Assembly (NCBI GenBank): GCA_964019425.1
Contig: OZ025838.1
Coordinates: forward strand, 448,501-512,500
Direction of reading: 5' to 3'
DNA length: 64,000 nt
From: Flectonema sp. DT1601
Lineage: Eukaryota; Euglenozoa; Diplonemea; Diplonemida; Diplonemidae
The notes under the pieces were generated by a model that ran no database searches, had not been told where the DNA came from, and saw nothing but the letters and a program-made list of their open reading frames with translations. This document shows positions 51,434-62,200 of the stretch, in pieces. The translations under genes and the position numbers were made by a program. Position 1 is the first letter of the stretch. Every line of letters starts with the position of its first letter.

Positions 51434-51957
51434 TACCTGAAGTCACATCTGAGACGGAGGGGTTTCATTGTGTGTAGTGGAATTATGATTTATTTTTTAT
51501 TTTTCTTAGTCATCACTTTGTATTGCACTGAGCAATTACCCTTTTTGTCAGAACCTCGTCTCCCTCTCTGTCTTCGCTGTTTCACTCAACATTAGAAACA
51601 CGAAAGATTGCCTTTCTCCAGTTTATGATATTTTTTGGATTCCCTCCCACAATTCCAACAATCATATTTCTGCGTCAGATATGCAGCTACACTCATCTAC
51701 TCTAATCGTGTGTTGAAAGAACAGAACCTCGTTCGTTATTTAATAAAGTGATTGAGCGTTCGATTTTGTGTAATTTTTTTGTTCTATTTCCAGGTTTGTA
51801 GTTACTGTAATGGAAGTGTGTAATGTTACCTGCAGAATGTATGGTTTAAGGTCAAGTCTTAGGTGTGGTTAATGTATCTTTTCCCGCAGTCCCTCTTCTT
51901 CCCACCCCCCACCCGTACTTCGATTCTATTTTTTTGAATTACATGATCGATGTTGTC
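51434..51957 (+). other. Intergenic region with possible polyadenylation signal
   Basis: AT-rich; AATAAA at ~51741 could end the previous transcript. A pyrimidine tract with 'cccgcAG' near 51887-51888 could be the leader acceptor of the AlkB gene. In-frame codons from 51865 to 51957 lie across that tract and are unlikely to be translated. No gene seen. Confidence 0.55.
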
Positions 51958-52197
51958 ATGTCACAGCCAAGAAAGTCAGTGTATGTGACTCCACAACGGA
52001 AGCGTGAGATGGAGCAACCGATGGTAGCAGCACAGCCACAACAGGCTGGTCAGCAATTTGTCCTTCAGCCATTTCGTCCAGTTCAGCAAAACCCTGGTAC
52101 TGTTCAGTCGGTTGTTTACAGTCAAGTTGTCCCGATTATACAACAGCAACAACAACAACAACTACAACAGCAACAGCAGCAACAACAACTACAACAG

Positions 52198-52232
<35 letters not shown>

Positions 52233-52248
52233 GCAACTACAACAGCAG

Positions 52249-52292
<44 letters not shown>

Positions 52293-52294
52293 GC

Positions 52295-52326
<32 letters not shown>

Positions 52327-52329
52327 CTA

Positions 52330-52361
<32 letters not shown>

Positions 52362-54033
52362 ACAGCAACATACCTACCTACCACTTCAGCAACAGCAGCC
52401 TTGTAGTTTATCATTCCAGCAACAAGTTAATTACCCAACGCGTCAACAGCAACTTCCTAGTAAGCAACGACATGATGGCTCATCGTTTTCACAACAACAG
52501 CTACCCCAGCATCCAACTTATTCATCGCTTCCACAACAACAACAACAACAACAGCAACTACAACGTCATGGTTACTCATCGCCTCAGCAGACAATTGCTG
52601 TGGTCCAACCGCTAAGGGAAGTTCCAGTTGTTCAACCACAGCCAGTTATTACTAGTTCAGATAGAATCACTAAAAGGAAGAAGAAATCAAAGAAGAACCG
52701 AAAAGAAGCAATAAAACAACCAGACGAGCTACAACAACAAACACCAATTGAACCACAGACACAACCAACAAGTCAAGTAACTCACAGTGAGCATAATGCT
52801 AGTGCTCCAGTAAATCCGGGTGATGAAACAGACTCAGAAGATGATCGCTTTTCAAACGAGCTCTGTCCATTTGCGAAGAGGAAAAAATTCTTATTCAGAG
52901 ATCCAAAAGAGACGGAAATAATTAATAATTATTACGGGTCATCTGCTTCGTGGTGGGATAAACAAAAAATGAAATTAAAACCCAAAGACGCTGCCTCCCT
53001 ATGGAGCCACACGAGGAATGTCCATGCTTTACTAAATGACCCAGAAAAGGCGAATTTATTAAAGTCATTGGTATTTCGTAACCGTATTGGTGATAACTTT
53101 AATTTTTTACCATACGGAGTTGACTATAAGGATGACTTTATCAGTGTTGAAGAAGAAAGAACGCTCTTGGAAAAGTTTGCGGAGGCGAAATGGGATAAAC
53201 CAACATTGAATTCAAGAAATACACTTCAATACGGATATTACTTTGATTACAAGACAGATAATATTGGATGTGAAGCTGCAGATTTTCCTCCGTGGTTGCT
53301 CAGTGTGCGTGACAGGTTGGCTTCTTATGGGATCAAACCAGTGCCAAATCAACTTATCGTTAATGAATATTTGCCAAAGCAGGGTATTCAGTTGCACAGT
53401 GATCGATACTGTTTTGGAAATTATGTTTGTTCCTTGTCTCTGAGTTCAGAAACATCTATGTGTTTGGTAAACAGTAATGATAGAATAGCTGCTGATAATG
53501 GATTCAGTAAGGGGGATGCGATACTTGTCCACCTCAAACCTAGGTCACTCATCACAATGCATTCCCAGTCTCGATGGAAATGGCAACACGGAATCGCCAG
53601 CAGCGACAAAGACTTCGACAAAGACGGGAACATCATTACTAGAGACACACGTATTTCACTAACTTGGAGGGTATGATTGTTGTCTTTTTCTTTTTTTTGC
53701 ATTTAACAAGTATTGTAAGAACGAAAAAGAGTGTTGGGCAGCACACATAAACCTCCTTTACCTTTATCAGTTTAAGTCGGTTCACGGTTTCGTGCACAAA
53801 CAAAAATCACAGTGTTGTGTTATTATTTTCTGTATAGTTGAAGATAAAGCCAATTCTTTTTCATGCCTACCTTTGTGTAGACTGTTATTCATTATACATG
53901 CTGGAAGATAAAAACAACATTAACACAGCACGTCGATCCCAAAAAGTGGGAAGAGCGCCAGAGGCTACTACAGCAAGGTGACATCGACCCTGACATGGAG
54001 AGGGCTCAACGAGAAATGCAACGTCAAAAACGG
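51958..54033 (+). CDS. AlkB-family 2OG-Fe(II) dioxygenase with polyQ N-terminus, probably two or more exons
   Basis: Exon 1 is 51958-53670 (571 residues); ATG 51943 is an alternative start. Residues ~60-215 are Gln-rich and low complexity, and a basic stretch (KRKKKSKKNRKE) follows. The AlkB domain occupies ~380-571: 'PNQLIVNEYLPKQGIQLHSD' gives His480 and Asp482, 'WQHGI' gives His544, and 'TRISLTWR' gives Arg565 and Arg571, matching the iron and 2-oxoglutarate ligands. The frame then meets GTATGA. Removing 53671-53928 (ends ttaacacAG) joins in phase to 53929-54033, coding 'HVDPKKWEERQRLLQQGDID' and more, up to another GTATGT. Read-through past 54033 gives a stop at 54058. The family demethylates DNA or RNA bases; this member's substrate is unknown. 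Confidence 0.85.
52138..52368 (+). repeat. CAA/CAG repeat tract coding polyQ with spaced Leu
   Basis: About 230 bp of CAA and CAG codons in mixed order, interrupted by CTA (Leu) at irregular intervals; a shorter tract lies at ~52533-52562. It reads as Gln-rich in the gene frame, Asn/Ser in +2, and Val/Ala on the other strand. Mixed CAA/CAG use is expected to limit slippage compared with a pure repeat. Confidence 0.9.
53697..53802 (+). repeat. ~105 bp sequence repeated at 54850-54966
   Basis: 'aacaagtattgtaagaacg', then 'ttgggcagcacac', then 'ttatcagtttaagtc' occur in the same order at both places with several substitutions. The first copy lies in the AlkB intron, the second 1.15 kb downstream in the desert. 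Divergence suggests an older duplication than the array or the secreted-protein pair. Confidence 0.75.
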
Positions 54034-54060
54034 GTATGTTTTGTTTTGTTGTTAGTCTGA

Positions 54061-56308
54061 GTCTAAGTCAGCAAAATATCAAAAAAAAAAAAAAAAAAAA
54101 CAGATGAGATAGTAAATAGTGAAGGGGGGCAGTCATTAGCGTACTGGTTGTATTCGAGAGAGGTAATCAAAATGGTGTTCTGATAGTTTTATATAAAAAA
54201 AAAAAAAAAAAAACCCCTTCTTAGCCTTTGGATTTTATTCGCTCTTCACCGTGAGTGATCGAGGATTGAGGGGAGACAAGAAGTATCCCTGTTGCATGTG
54301 CTGATTCGGTTATTTTTTTTCCCCCTTGATATCGAATTACCCTTTGAGCTTAAGAATGCAGTATCAAATTACCCCCTTTTTTTTGATCTAATTTTTTCAA
54401 ACTTTTTTTTTTCTGAAAATCTGCTGAGACGATGGAGTAGTGGACTATTATTGTAGAAGTCTTTTTATTATTATTATTTTTATGTTATTAACTATGTTTT
54501 TTTGTCATTGAGAGAGAAAAAAAAAAAAAAATGAAATCAAAGTATTCCTGAGTTACGCATCTTTTGTCAATTTCAAGTAGCTTCATGTGCTCCTGCTGCA
54601 GTACTTTTCGATACGTCAAAAAGTGAATTGTACGTACAAATGCGATGTACCTTTGTTCGTGTGGTTTGTTGGCTTTTTTTTTTAAAAAAAATTATTATTA
54701 TTGTCTTTTTCTCGTGTAACTTCGATTTAAGGGAAAAAAAAAAGAAAAAAAAAATGCATTAAAATTCGTCTGTCGTTGAGAATGTTCGGTGTTCAGCTTT
54801 CAGACGCTTGTACTTGTGCTTTTTTTTTTTTTTTTTTTTTTTTTTTGCTCTTTTTTTTTGCATTTATAACAAGTATTGTAAGAACGAAAAAGAATGTTGG
54901 GCAGCACACGTTGAATTCCTTTAGCTTTATCAGTTTAAGTCAGTTCACAGTTTTGTGAACAAACAAATTGAAATCAGCTTCTTGGAGTTGTTTAAAAATG
55001 ATGCCTTTGGTTGACTGTATCATAAATTACTATATTGCTGTCTTTTGATGCAACTACAGCTAGATGATTTTATTCCCCCTCCCCTTTCCCCCCCCATTTG
55101 TTTGTTTCTGTTTTATATGCGTAAATATGTCAGACGGAGCTGCAAGGCAAAACCTATCGAGTTTCCCCGAGTTTCCACTTTAGGTAAATGGAAAATGGAG
55201 ATCGATTTTTTTTTGTGTGGCTCGAGAAGAAGATGGACAGCAGCTGACTTTGTTCCTGCAGCAGTCTTCCCTGAAGAGTTTATAAAAGAAAAATTCCTTT
55301 TTTTTTTAAAATATTTTTTTATTTTGTGAAAAAAGACACATGACAAAGAGTGCAACTTTCTTCGTAGCTAAGCGCCTGTCAAAATAGTGTTTTGGAAAGA
55401 AAATAATGATTTCCTGAAAGTAGATTCTCTTCATTTCCCTAACCTAGATTGAGTTCCCGTCGTTGGGTCTGGTGACTCACGACATAAAAAGAGATGGAAA
55501 GAATAGAAAGAAAAAAAAAAAAATGCCGCTCAAAATATCTTCCCTCCACAACCCCACAAATGTTCTTCTACAAGAAAACAATAAATCTTTTTTTTTGTTG
55601 CTTGTTTTTCACAAGAAATAGTGAAAAATAGCATGTGCATGAAACTAATATACGATCAAACAAAAAAGAGAGGAGGAAAAAAAAAAACTTAAAAAAAAAT
55701 ATGATGTAATTATTATTTTTTTTTTTTTTTTAGATCTATCTGTCGGTTGTTTTTTTCTCAATCGAGGCTTATTTTGAGTTGTCTATTTCATAAAATAAGC
55801 AAAAAAAAAAAAAAAAAAAAACGCATAAGTTTGGCTTGTTTCTCCTTTTTTAAAAAGGTCTTTTAGGCAGCACCAATATCATAACAATATTTTCCTTATA
55901 CATATTTTTTTTTTTCCTTTTTTTTTTTGGGGGAAACTTAACTTACACGAAAACCTTCTTATTTCCCCTTTTTATTTCTGTTTTTTTTTTTTTTTATAAC
56001 TTACCATACATAAATATATACACTAAAGTTAAGGTTTAACTACCTTAATTTTGTATTTCTTCGTTGCTTATTTTTTATTTATTTTTTTTTTTTTTTCTTA
56101 TGTCGTGCGGTTGCCACTGCACGGTTCCCCTTCACTTCAAATATTTTTATTATTAACATGGTTGTCATCCCTCAGTGGACTGAGAAAACCTCAAATTTAA
56201 TTTTTTTTTCCTTAGGGGAGTTTTATTACCCAAAGCATAATGGAGAGAAAAAAAAAAAAAAAAAAAAAAATGGATTGGGCGAGTGTTGATCACCAAACAA
56301 ACTCACTT

Positions 56309-56343
<35 letters not shown>

Positions 56344-58687
56344 TCATGCTGTGTAATATTATCCTTTCAAATTTTTTATTTTTAAAATTTTCAAATTTGG
56401 TGCTGCCTCAGGGGATAAATTCCCAAAAAAAATTTAGAAGAAAGAAAAAAAAATAAAACAGCCAAACAAAAAATTAATTAAAAAAAATTCAAAATAACAG
56501 AAAAAAAATACGAACAAATGATTCTGCTGCCGTCTTCGTGTTGCCTTTCACTCGTGTTAGGCATATATTTTTCGCAAACTGCAGAGAAGATCTTGTTATT
56601 TTAAAAAAAAACGAAAACAAAAAAGAAACGTCATATTACAGCACCTAATTGCTTTAGTATGAGTTAAGAAACAAGAAATGAACAAAATTAAAAAAATGAA
56701 GTGGTTAAGTTCGGAGATGGGAGTAGAGCAGTCTAAGACAATTCTAGGTAGGCTCATCCGTTGAGAAGGGAAAGGGGGAAAAAAACGTATTTTTCACGAA
56801 AAATGCACCAAAACTTCAAAAAAAAAGAGAATAGTAAAAAATTTCAATCAAATCGAGGCAAATTAATATGTTTAAAATCAGGAGGCGACGTCACAAACTC
56901 GTCACCTGAATTGACAAAAGAGATTTAATGGTTTACTCAATGAGCTCAGTCATGGTCAAGTACTAAAACTAAATATCAATCTGAGAGTTAATTTGGACGG
57001 CTTCCGACCCAAAGAGATTCAAGGAAAAGAAAAAAATCGAGCAAACAGCTATGAAACAGTACAAACATAAACATGTATTGGTGTACTGCTTGTCTTTTAG
57101 GGACAGGTCCGCTTTTGAAGAAATACCAAAGAGATGTTACAGCCCCCTTTTAGCATCACCATCAATTTGTGGAAGTATACTCTTTACTTAGTTTGAGGGA
57201 TTGAACTTGAGCGATTCTGAGGGGGAAAAAAAATCAAAAACAAAATTCGTGCAAACTCTCCCAGACTGGGAAAGGATAAAATATCTTTTTTTGACTTTTC
57301 ATATTCAGGTTTACTTCGTTATTTCTTTTCATAAAAAAAAATAAAATAATAAAAAAAAACAGCTTTCCCACCAGAAAAAAAAAAAAAAAAAAACCAACAT
57401 TCCAATACTACCTTTGATAACTTTGATACAATATATTTATCATCCATTGCACTTATTCAAAGTCGATGTTGGATGTACTTCTGCTCGATATTTGACGCAT
57501 TTTAATCTTTCCCGATCAGCGAGATTCCAAATCAATCCCACTTCACCCTCCAGGGTTGTTTTGTGCTAACAGGCAGTTATGTGAAAATTTTCCAACTCTC
57601 GATCGATGTGATATTTGAATGATTAATCAACCCAAAAAAAAAAAAAAAAAAAAAAAAGGGTCAAAAAAACGGGCTCAATTGCTTGCAAAAACCCCAGTTT
57701 AAACAAAAAAACGGGCTTAATTGCTTGCAAAACCCTTAGTTACTCTGGTGCAAGCCAAAAAAAAAAAAAAAAAAAGATGAGGGTAACATATTATTATTAC
57801 TCACACAGAAACATTGAATATAACGTAGAGACTTTAGCAGGGGTGTTTACCTATGATAACGTTATCTGTAGTCAAAACATGAATCGTAAATTGCTTACAT
57901 ATTTAGTTAAATTTGATACAGTTAATTTATTTATATCATTGTACTGTTCTTAACTAATCAACTACTCAAGAAAACTTAGAACGATAGCAACTTCGACATA
58001 GAATGAAGTCCCTTAGAACTTACTGATGAAGGCCTAAAAAGAGACTAGTATAAGATTAAGGCTCCTGAAACTACATATTCTATTATCCTTTTTGATGTTA
58101 GGAAACTGTGGAAATGAATACTTTTATTTTTACTAATCTCTACTTTTCTTATTCTCACTTTTCTGTTCTAAAATTAATGATATCAACTACTCAAAAGAAA
58201 AATAAATAAATAAGGGGACGACAAAATACAATCTGGCCGCTTTTCAAAAATAGTATTATTGCGATTTTTTTTTTTTTTTGATTTAAAAAAAAAAAAACGT
58301 GAGATCATTATTCCCCCCCATCCCTGCCCATTATTTTATGTTTCGTGTTAGAAGTCAGAAAAAAAAGTACCTCCTTTAAAAAAAAAAAAAAAAAAAATCG
58401 CTTTTCAAAAATAGAATCATTGTTATGGGTGATTTCATTACAAGTGCTTTATTATTGTGATGCCTTGCTGGGTAATGTTTTGTGTTTTCAAGTCTATATC
58501 TAGAATGGAAGGAAAAAAAAAAAGAAAAAAAAAAAAAAAAAAAAAAACCCCACACATGTTGAGGTTCTTACTAATCTTCACACTACTATCACGCGTTGAT
58601 GTCATGTCCTGAGACAGTCAATTTGATGATGAGTTGACGACTACTCTGGTTACTGTTTTATCAGATAATTAAAAAAAAAAAAAAAAG
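54061..58687 (+). other. 4.6 kb homopolymer-rich desert
   Basis: Long A- and T-runs throughout (for example 54819-54846, 55801-55820, 56247-56269, 56311-56342, 57634-57657, 58519-58547). One frame at ~55197-55329 includes a normal-looking patch ('ADFVPAAVFPEEFIKEKF') but is flanked by T-run codons and has no supported splice sites. A perfect small palindrome (CTCAGT GG ACTGAG) lies near 56172. Further 3' exons of the AlkB gene could be here, but I cannot place any. Nothing else is supportable. Confidence 0.6.
57662..57743 (+). repeat. Two-copy 42-bp tandem repeat
   Basis: 'caaaaaaacgggct.aattg', then 'cttgcaaaa', repeated with a 42-bp period (starts 57662 and 57704) and a few differences. 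Non-coding. Confidence 0.8.
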
Positions 58688-59119
58688 ATGGAAGCCCGCG
58701 AAGAGATGTTCGACGCTGCCGTCAGAAGAAAGGAACTAATAAAAGCCAGAAGTCCACAGCGATTAGAACAGGGAAGCATGTCACCTTCCTGGAGAGAGAC
58801 ATCAATACGAAGTACCTTTTCAGGGAGAGCTCCATCTGTGATGATTGGCACCGTAGGCAGTGTTGGAGTTACTCTGCAGGAAGAAGATGAGATACCAATC
58901 CCAGAACCAGAATTAGCACCAAACCACTCTTCAGTTGTAGTAAATGCTGACAAAGCAACTCACAGGCTTATTAGATCACTCCAAGATGAGAATGCGAGCC
59001 TCAGGGAAATCATATCTGAATTACGACAAACTGTCACTGGACAAGCCGTTGAGATATCACATTTAAACAAAGCAAACAGTTCTCTTACAACCATCTGTTC
59101 AAAATATATGATTGACTAA
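58688..59119 (+). CDS. Short protein with C-terminal coiled coil, unknown
   Basis: Codes for 143 residues. The N-terminus is a charged helix (MEAREEMFDAAVRRKELIKA), the middle is Ser/Gly/Pro-rich, and residues ~95-135 form a coiled coil (RLIRSLQDENASLREIISEL). An AG (58663-58664) followed by an A-run leader precedes the ATG. It lies 155 bp upstream of RPB1 on the same strand. Composition is convincing for a gene but no family is recognised. Possibly a scaffold or basal-body component; that is a guess from the coiled coil alone. Confidence 0.7.
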   Translation: MEAREEMFDAAVRRKELIKARSPQRLEQGSMSPSWRETSIRSTFSGRAPSVMIGTVGSVGVTLQEEDEIPIPEPELAPNHSSVVVNADKATHRLIRSLQDENASLREIISELRQTVTGQAVEISHLNKANSSLTTICSKYMID

Positions 59120-59274
59120 AGCTTTCATTGTTACATAAGAAGTATAACTTCCGTATTTATATTGTTATTGTATTTGGTTAATGTTATGTGTGTTGGATAT
59201 CTTGCAGAAGTCGAAACGTTGTTATTTAATAATTACTCTACAGGAACAACTGCGGGGGGTAGTCACATTCCAAA

Positions 59275-62200
59275 ATGGCTGGTGCGGCGTACACGAGAAG
59301 TCACAGTAGTGCTCCATGGAAGAGAGCATCGGGTATTCAGTTCACTATGTGGGATCCTGATTCCATTAAGGCAGGTAGTGTTTGCGAGATCACTGAGTCA
59401 ACATCTCACGTTGAGGGAGTACCACAGCCAAACAGTTGCCACGACTTGAGACTTGGTATCACGGAATTCGATCAAATGTGTCACACCTGCAACATGGGAC
59501 TTGATGAGTGTCCAGGTCATTGGGGTAATATCACATTAGCGAAACCGATGTTGCATTTTGGATATCTTCGGACAATGGTAAATTTATTAAAATGTGTTTG
59601 TTTTCATTGTTCTCTTATAAAACTTGATCCCGACGATCCCAAATATCGAGAAGCAGCAAGCAAACGACTACCCGAACACAGACTTCGAATGTTCACAAAA
59701 GCATGTGCTGGTAAATCCGTTTGTGAAGCAAAACATGGTTCTGATGACGTCGATGAATGTCGTGGACCGATGTCGGGATGTGGAAAACCGCAACCAAAAA
59801 TCTATCACGAACCTCACTCATTTAACTTATGGATTGAGTACGTCTCTCAAAGTGTTGATGCGGAAGGTGCTGATAGAAAACAACGGCTTCAACCGGAAGA
59901 CGCAAGAAAGATTTTATGTAAAATCAGAGATTCTCAACTACACGATTTGGGATTCTCTCCCCAGTCGCGTCCTGAGTGGATGCTTTTAACTGAATTTCCT
60001 ATCAGTCCTCCTGCTGTGAGACCCGCTATTACAATGGATGCGGTTACTAAGACAGAAGATCATACCACGTATATGTATAATAAAATTCTAATATACAACA
60101 ACAAGCTGAAGAAGGCAGTCTCTCAACAAGCCGCAGACTCAGTTATTCAAGACTACAGTAATTTAGTACAATATCATATCGTTACTCTAATGGATAACGA
60201 GAAGAATGGAATTCCGAAATGTAAAGTGAGATCTGGTCAACCGATTAAATCAATCAGAGAACGAATTAAAGGAAAGGGAGGAAGAGTTAGATCTAACCTG
60301 ATGGGAAAACGAGTAGACTTCTCAGCGAGGACTGTTATTGGAGGCGACAGTCAAATTGGTATGGACGAAGTTGGAGTTCCTCTTTCAATCGCAGCAAACA
60401 TGACTTTTCCAGAACGAGTCACATCATACAACCAGGATATTCTAAAAGTTTTAGTAGGTAATGGTCCAGATAAGTATCCTGGAGCAAAGTTTATTATCAG
60501 AGAAGATGGAACAAGAATCAACTTAGCATTTAGAAGGAAAGACAGTGAATTGATATTACAACCGGGTTATATTGTAGAACGACACGTGTTAACAAATGAC
60601 GTTGTGTTGTTTAATAGACAACCGACACTTCACAGAATGAGTATGATGGGACACAGAGCAAGAGTGATGCCTTTTTGTACCTTCAGATTGAATTTGTCTG
60701 CGACTTCTCCTTATAATGCTGATTTCGATGGTGATGAAATGAACCTTCACGTTCCTCAATCAGTTCTTAGTAAGTCAGAGCTACAGGAGTTTATGATGGT
60801 TCCGAAGAATATTATTTCACCGAAATCTAATTCTCCAGTCATGGGAATCGTGCAGGACAGTTTGCTTGGTATTCATCTTTTAACAAAGAGATCAACATTC
60901 TTAGATAAACAGTTCATGATGAACGCTGTCATGCATATTCCAACCATGCCTGCTCAAATTCCAATACCTGCCATCTTAAAACCAGAATTGCTATGGACAG
61001 GTAAGCAGTTGTTTTCTCTTGTTCTTCCTCCAGTTAATTTCACAGCCACTTCTAACGAAGATTACGATGATCCAGATCGATTCCTTCCAATAGCTGACAC
61101 GAAGGTTCGTATCGAAAAAGGTCTACTTCACACTGGGATTATCGATAAGAAATCCGTTGGATCATCGGAAAACTCACTTGTCCACGTTATTCACAACGAG
61201 TTCAGTCCCGATTGGGCTAGAGACCTGATCAACGGTATTCAACGTATCACAGCTTTCTATTTAATAAATAAAGGATTCAGTGTTGGTGTACAAGATACTG
61301 TTGCTGATGTTAACACAAAGAAAATGATTCAGGAGATCATCAGAAGGTCCTACGACAGTGTTGATGAGCTGTGTAATAAAGCTCAGGAAGGATTAAAGAG
61401 ACAACCTGGTAAGACTGTCAAAGAGACATTCGAAGCAGAGATTAATAAAATTTTGAACAAGACTCGTGAAGATGCAGGTAAGCGTGCGCAACAGTCTCTA
61501 ACGCGTTCTAACAGTTTCAAAGTTATGGTTTCAGCAGGTTCGAAGGGTTCTTATTTAAACATCAGTCAAATTACTGCTGTTGTTGGACAACAAAACGTCG
61601 GAGGAAAAAGAATCCCGTACGGTTTCAGAAAGCGTACCCTTCCTCATTTTACGCAAGACGATTACGGTCCTGAGTCCAGAGGATTCGTTCAAAACTCATA
61701 CCTTGAAGGTCTGACTCCTTCAGAGTTCTTCTTCCATATGAGTGGAGGTAGAGAAGGTTTAATTGATACTGCTTGTAAAACAGCAGAGACTGGTTACATT
61801 CAAAGAAAACTTGTCAAAGCTCTCGAAGATTTATACGTCGGATACGATGCTACTGTTAGAGATGCCCAAGGACGAGTTGTTCAATTCCTATACGGAGAGG
61901 AGGGATATGATTCTACAAAAATGGAATCGCTACGACCACTTCCACTCGTCAATCTTGACAACGCCGCAAGAGACAAACTTTATAAACATACTTGGGAAGA
62001 AGAAGGACCTGAATGGGGTAGAAAATTCTTAGAACCAGGTGTACGTGAGATGCTACTACAAGATCCAAACGCAGCTACAAAACTTCAAGAAGAGTACGAC
62101 CACATTAGAGAAAATCGAGAATGGATGAGAAGTATATTCCAACCCGCAGGTTTAATGCCTTTCGTCCAACCAATGGATGGTATCAAAGTACCGATTAACT

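Noticed and set aside
52058-52615. Asn/Ser-rich and Val/Ala-rich frames over the CAA/CAG tract
   Set aside because: They are other-frame readings of the polyQ tract of the AlkB gene.
55045-55329. 94-codon frame in the second desert
   Set aside because: A short plausible patch but flanked by Pro/Phe runs from homopolymers, with no leader AG or supported splice sites.
59162-59989. Frames overlapping the RPB1 start in other phases
   Set aside because: They overlap the unmistakable RPB1 N-terminus (zinc clamp) in a different frame.
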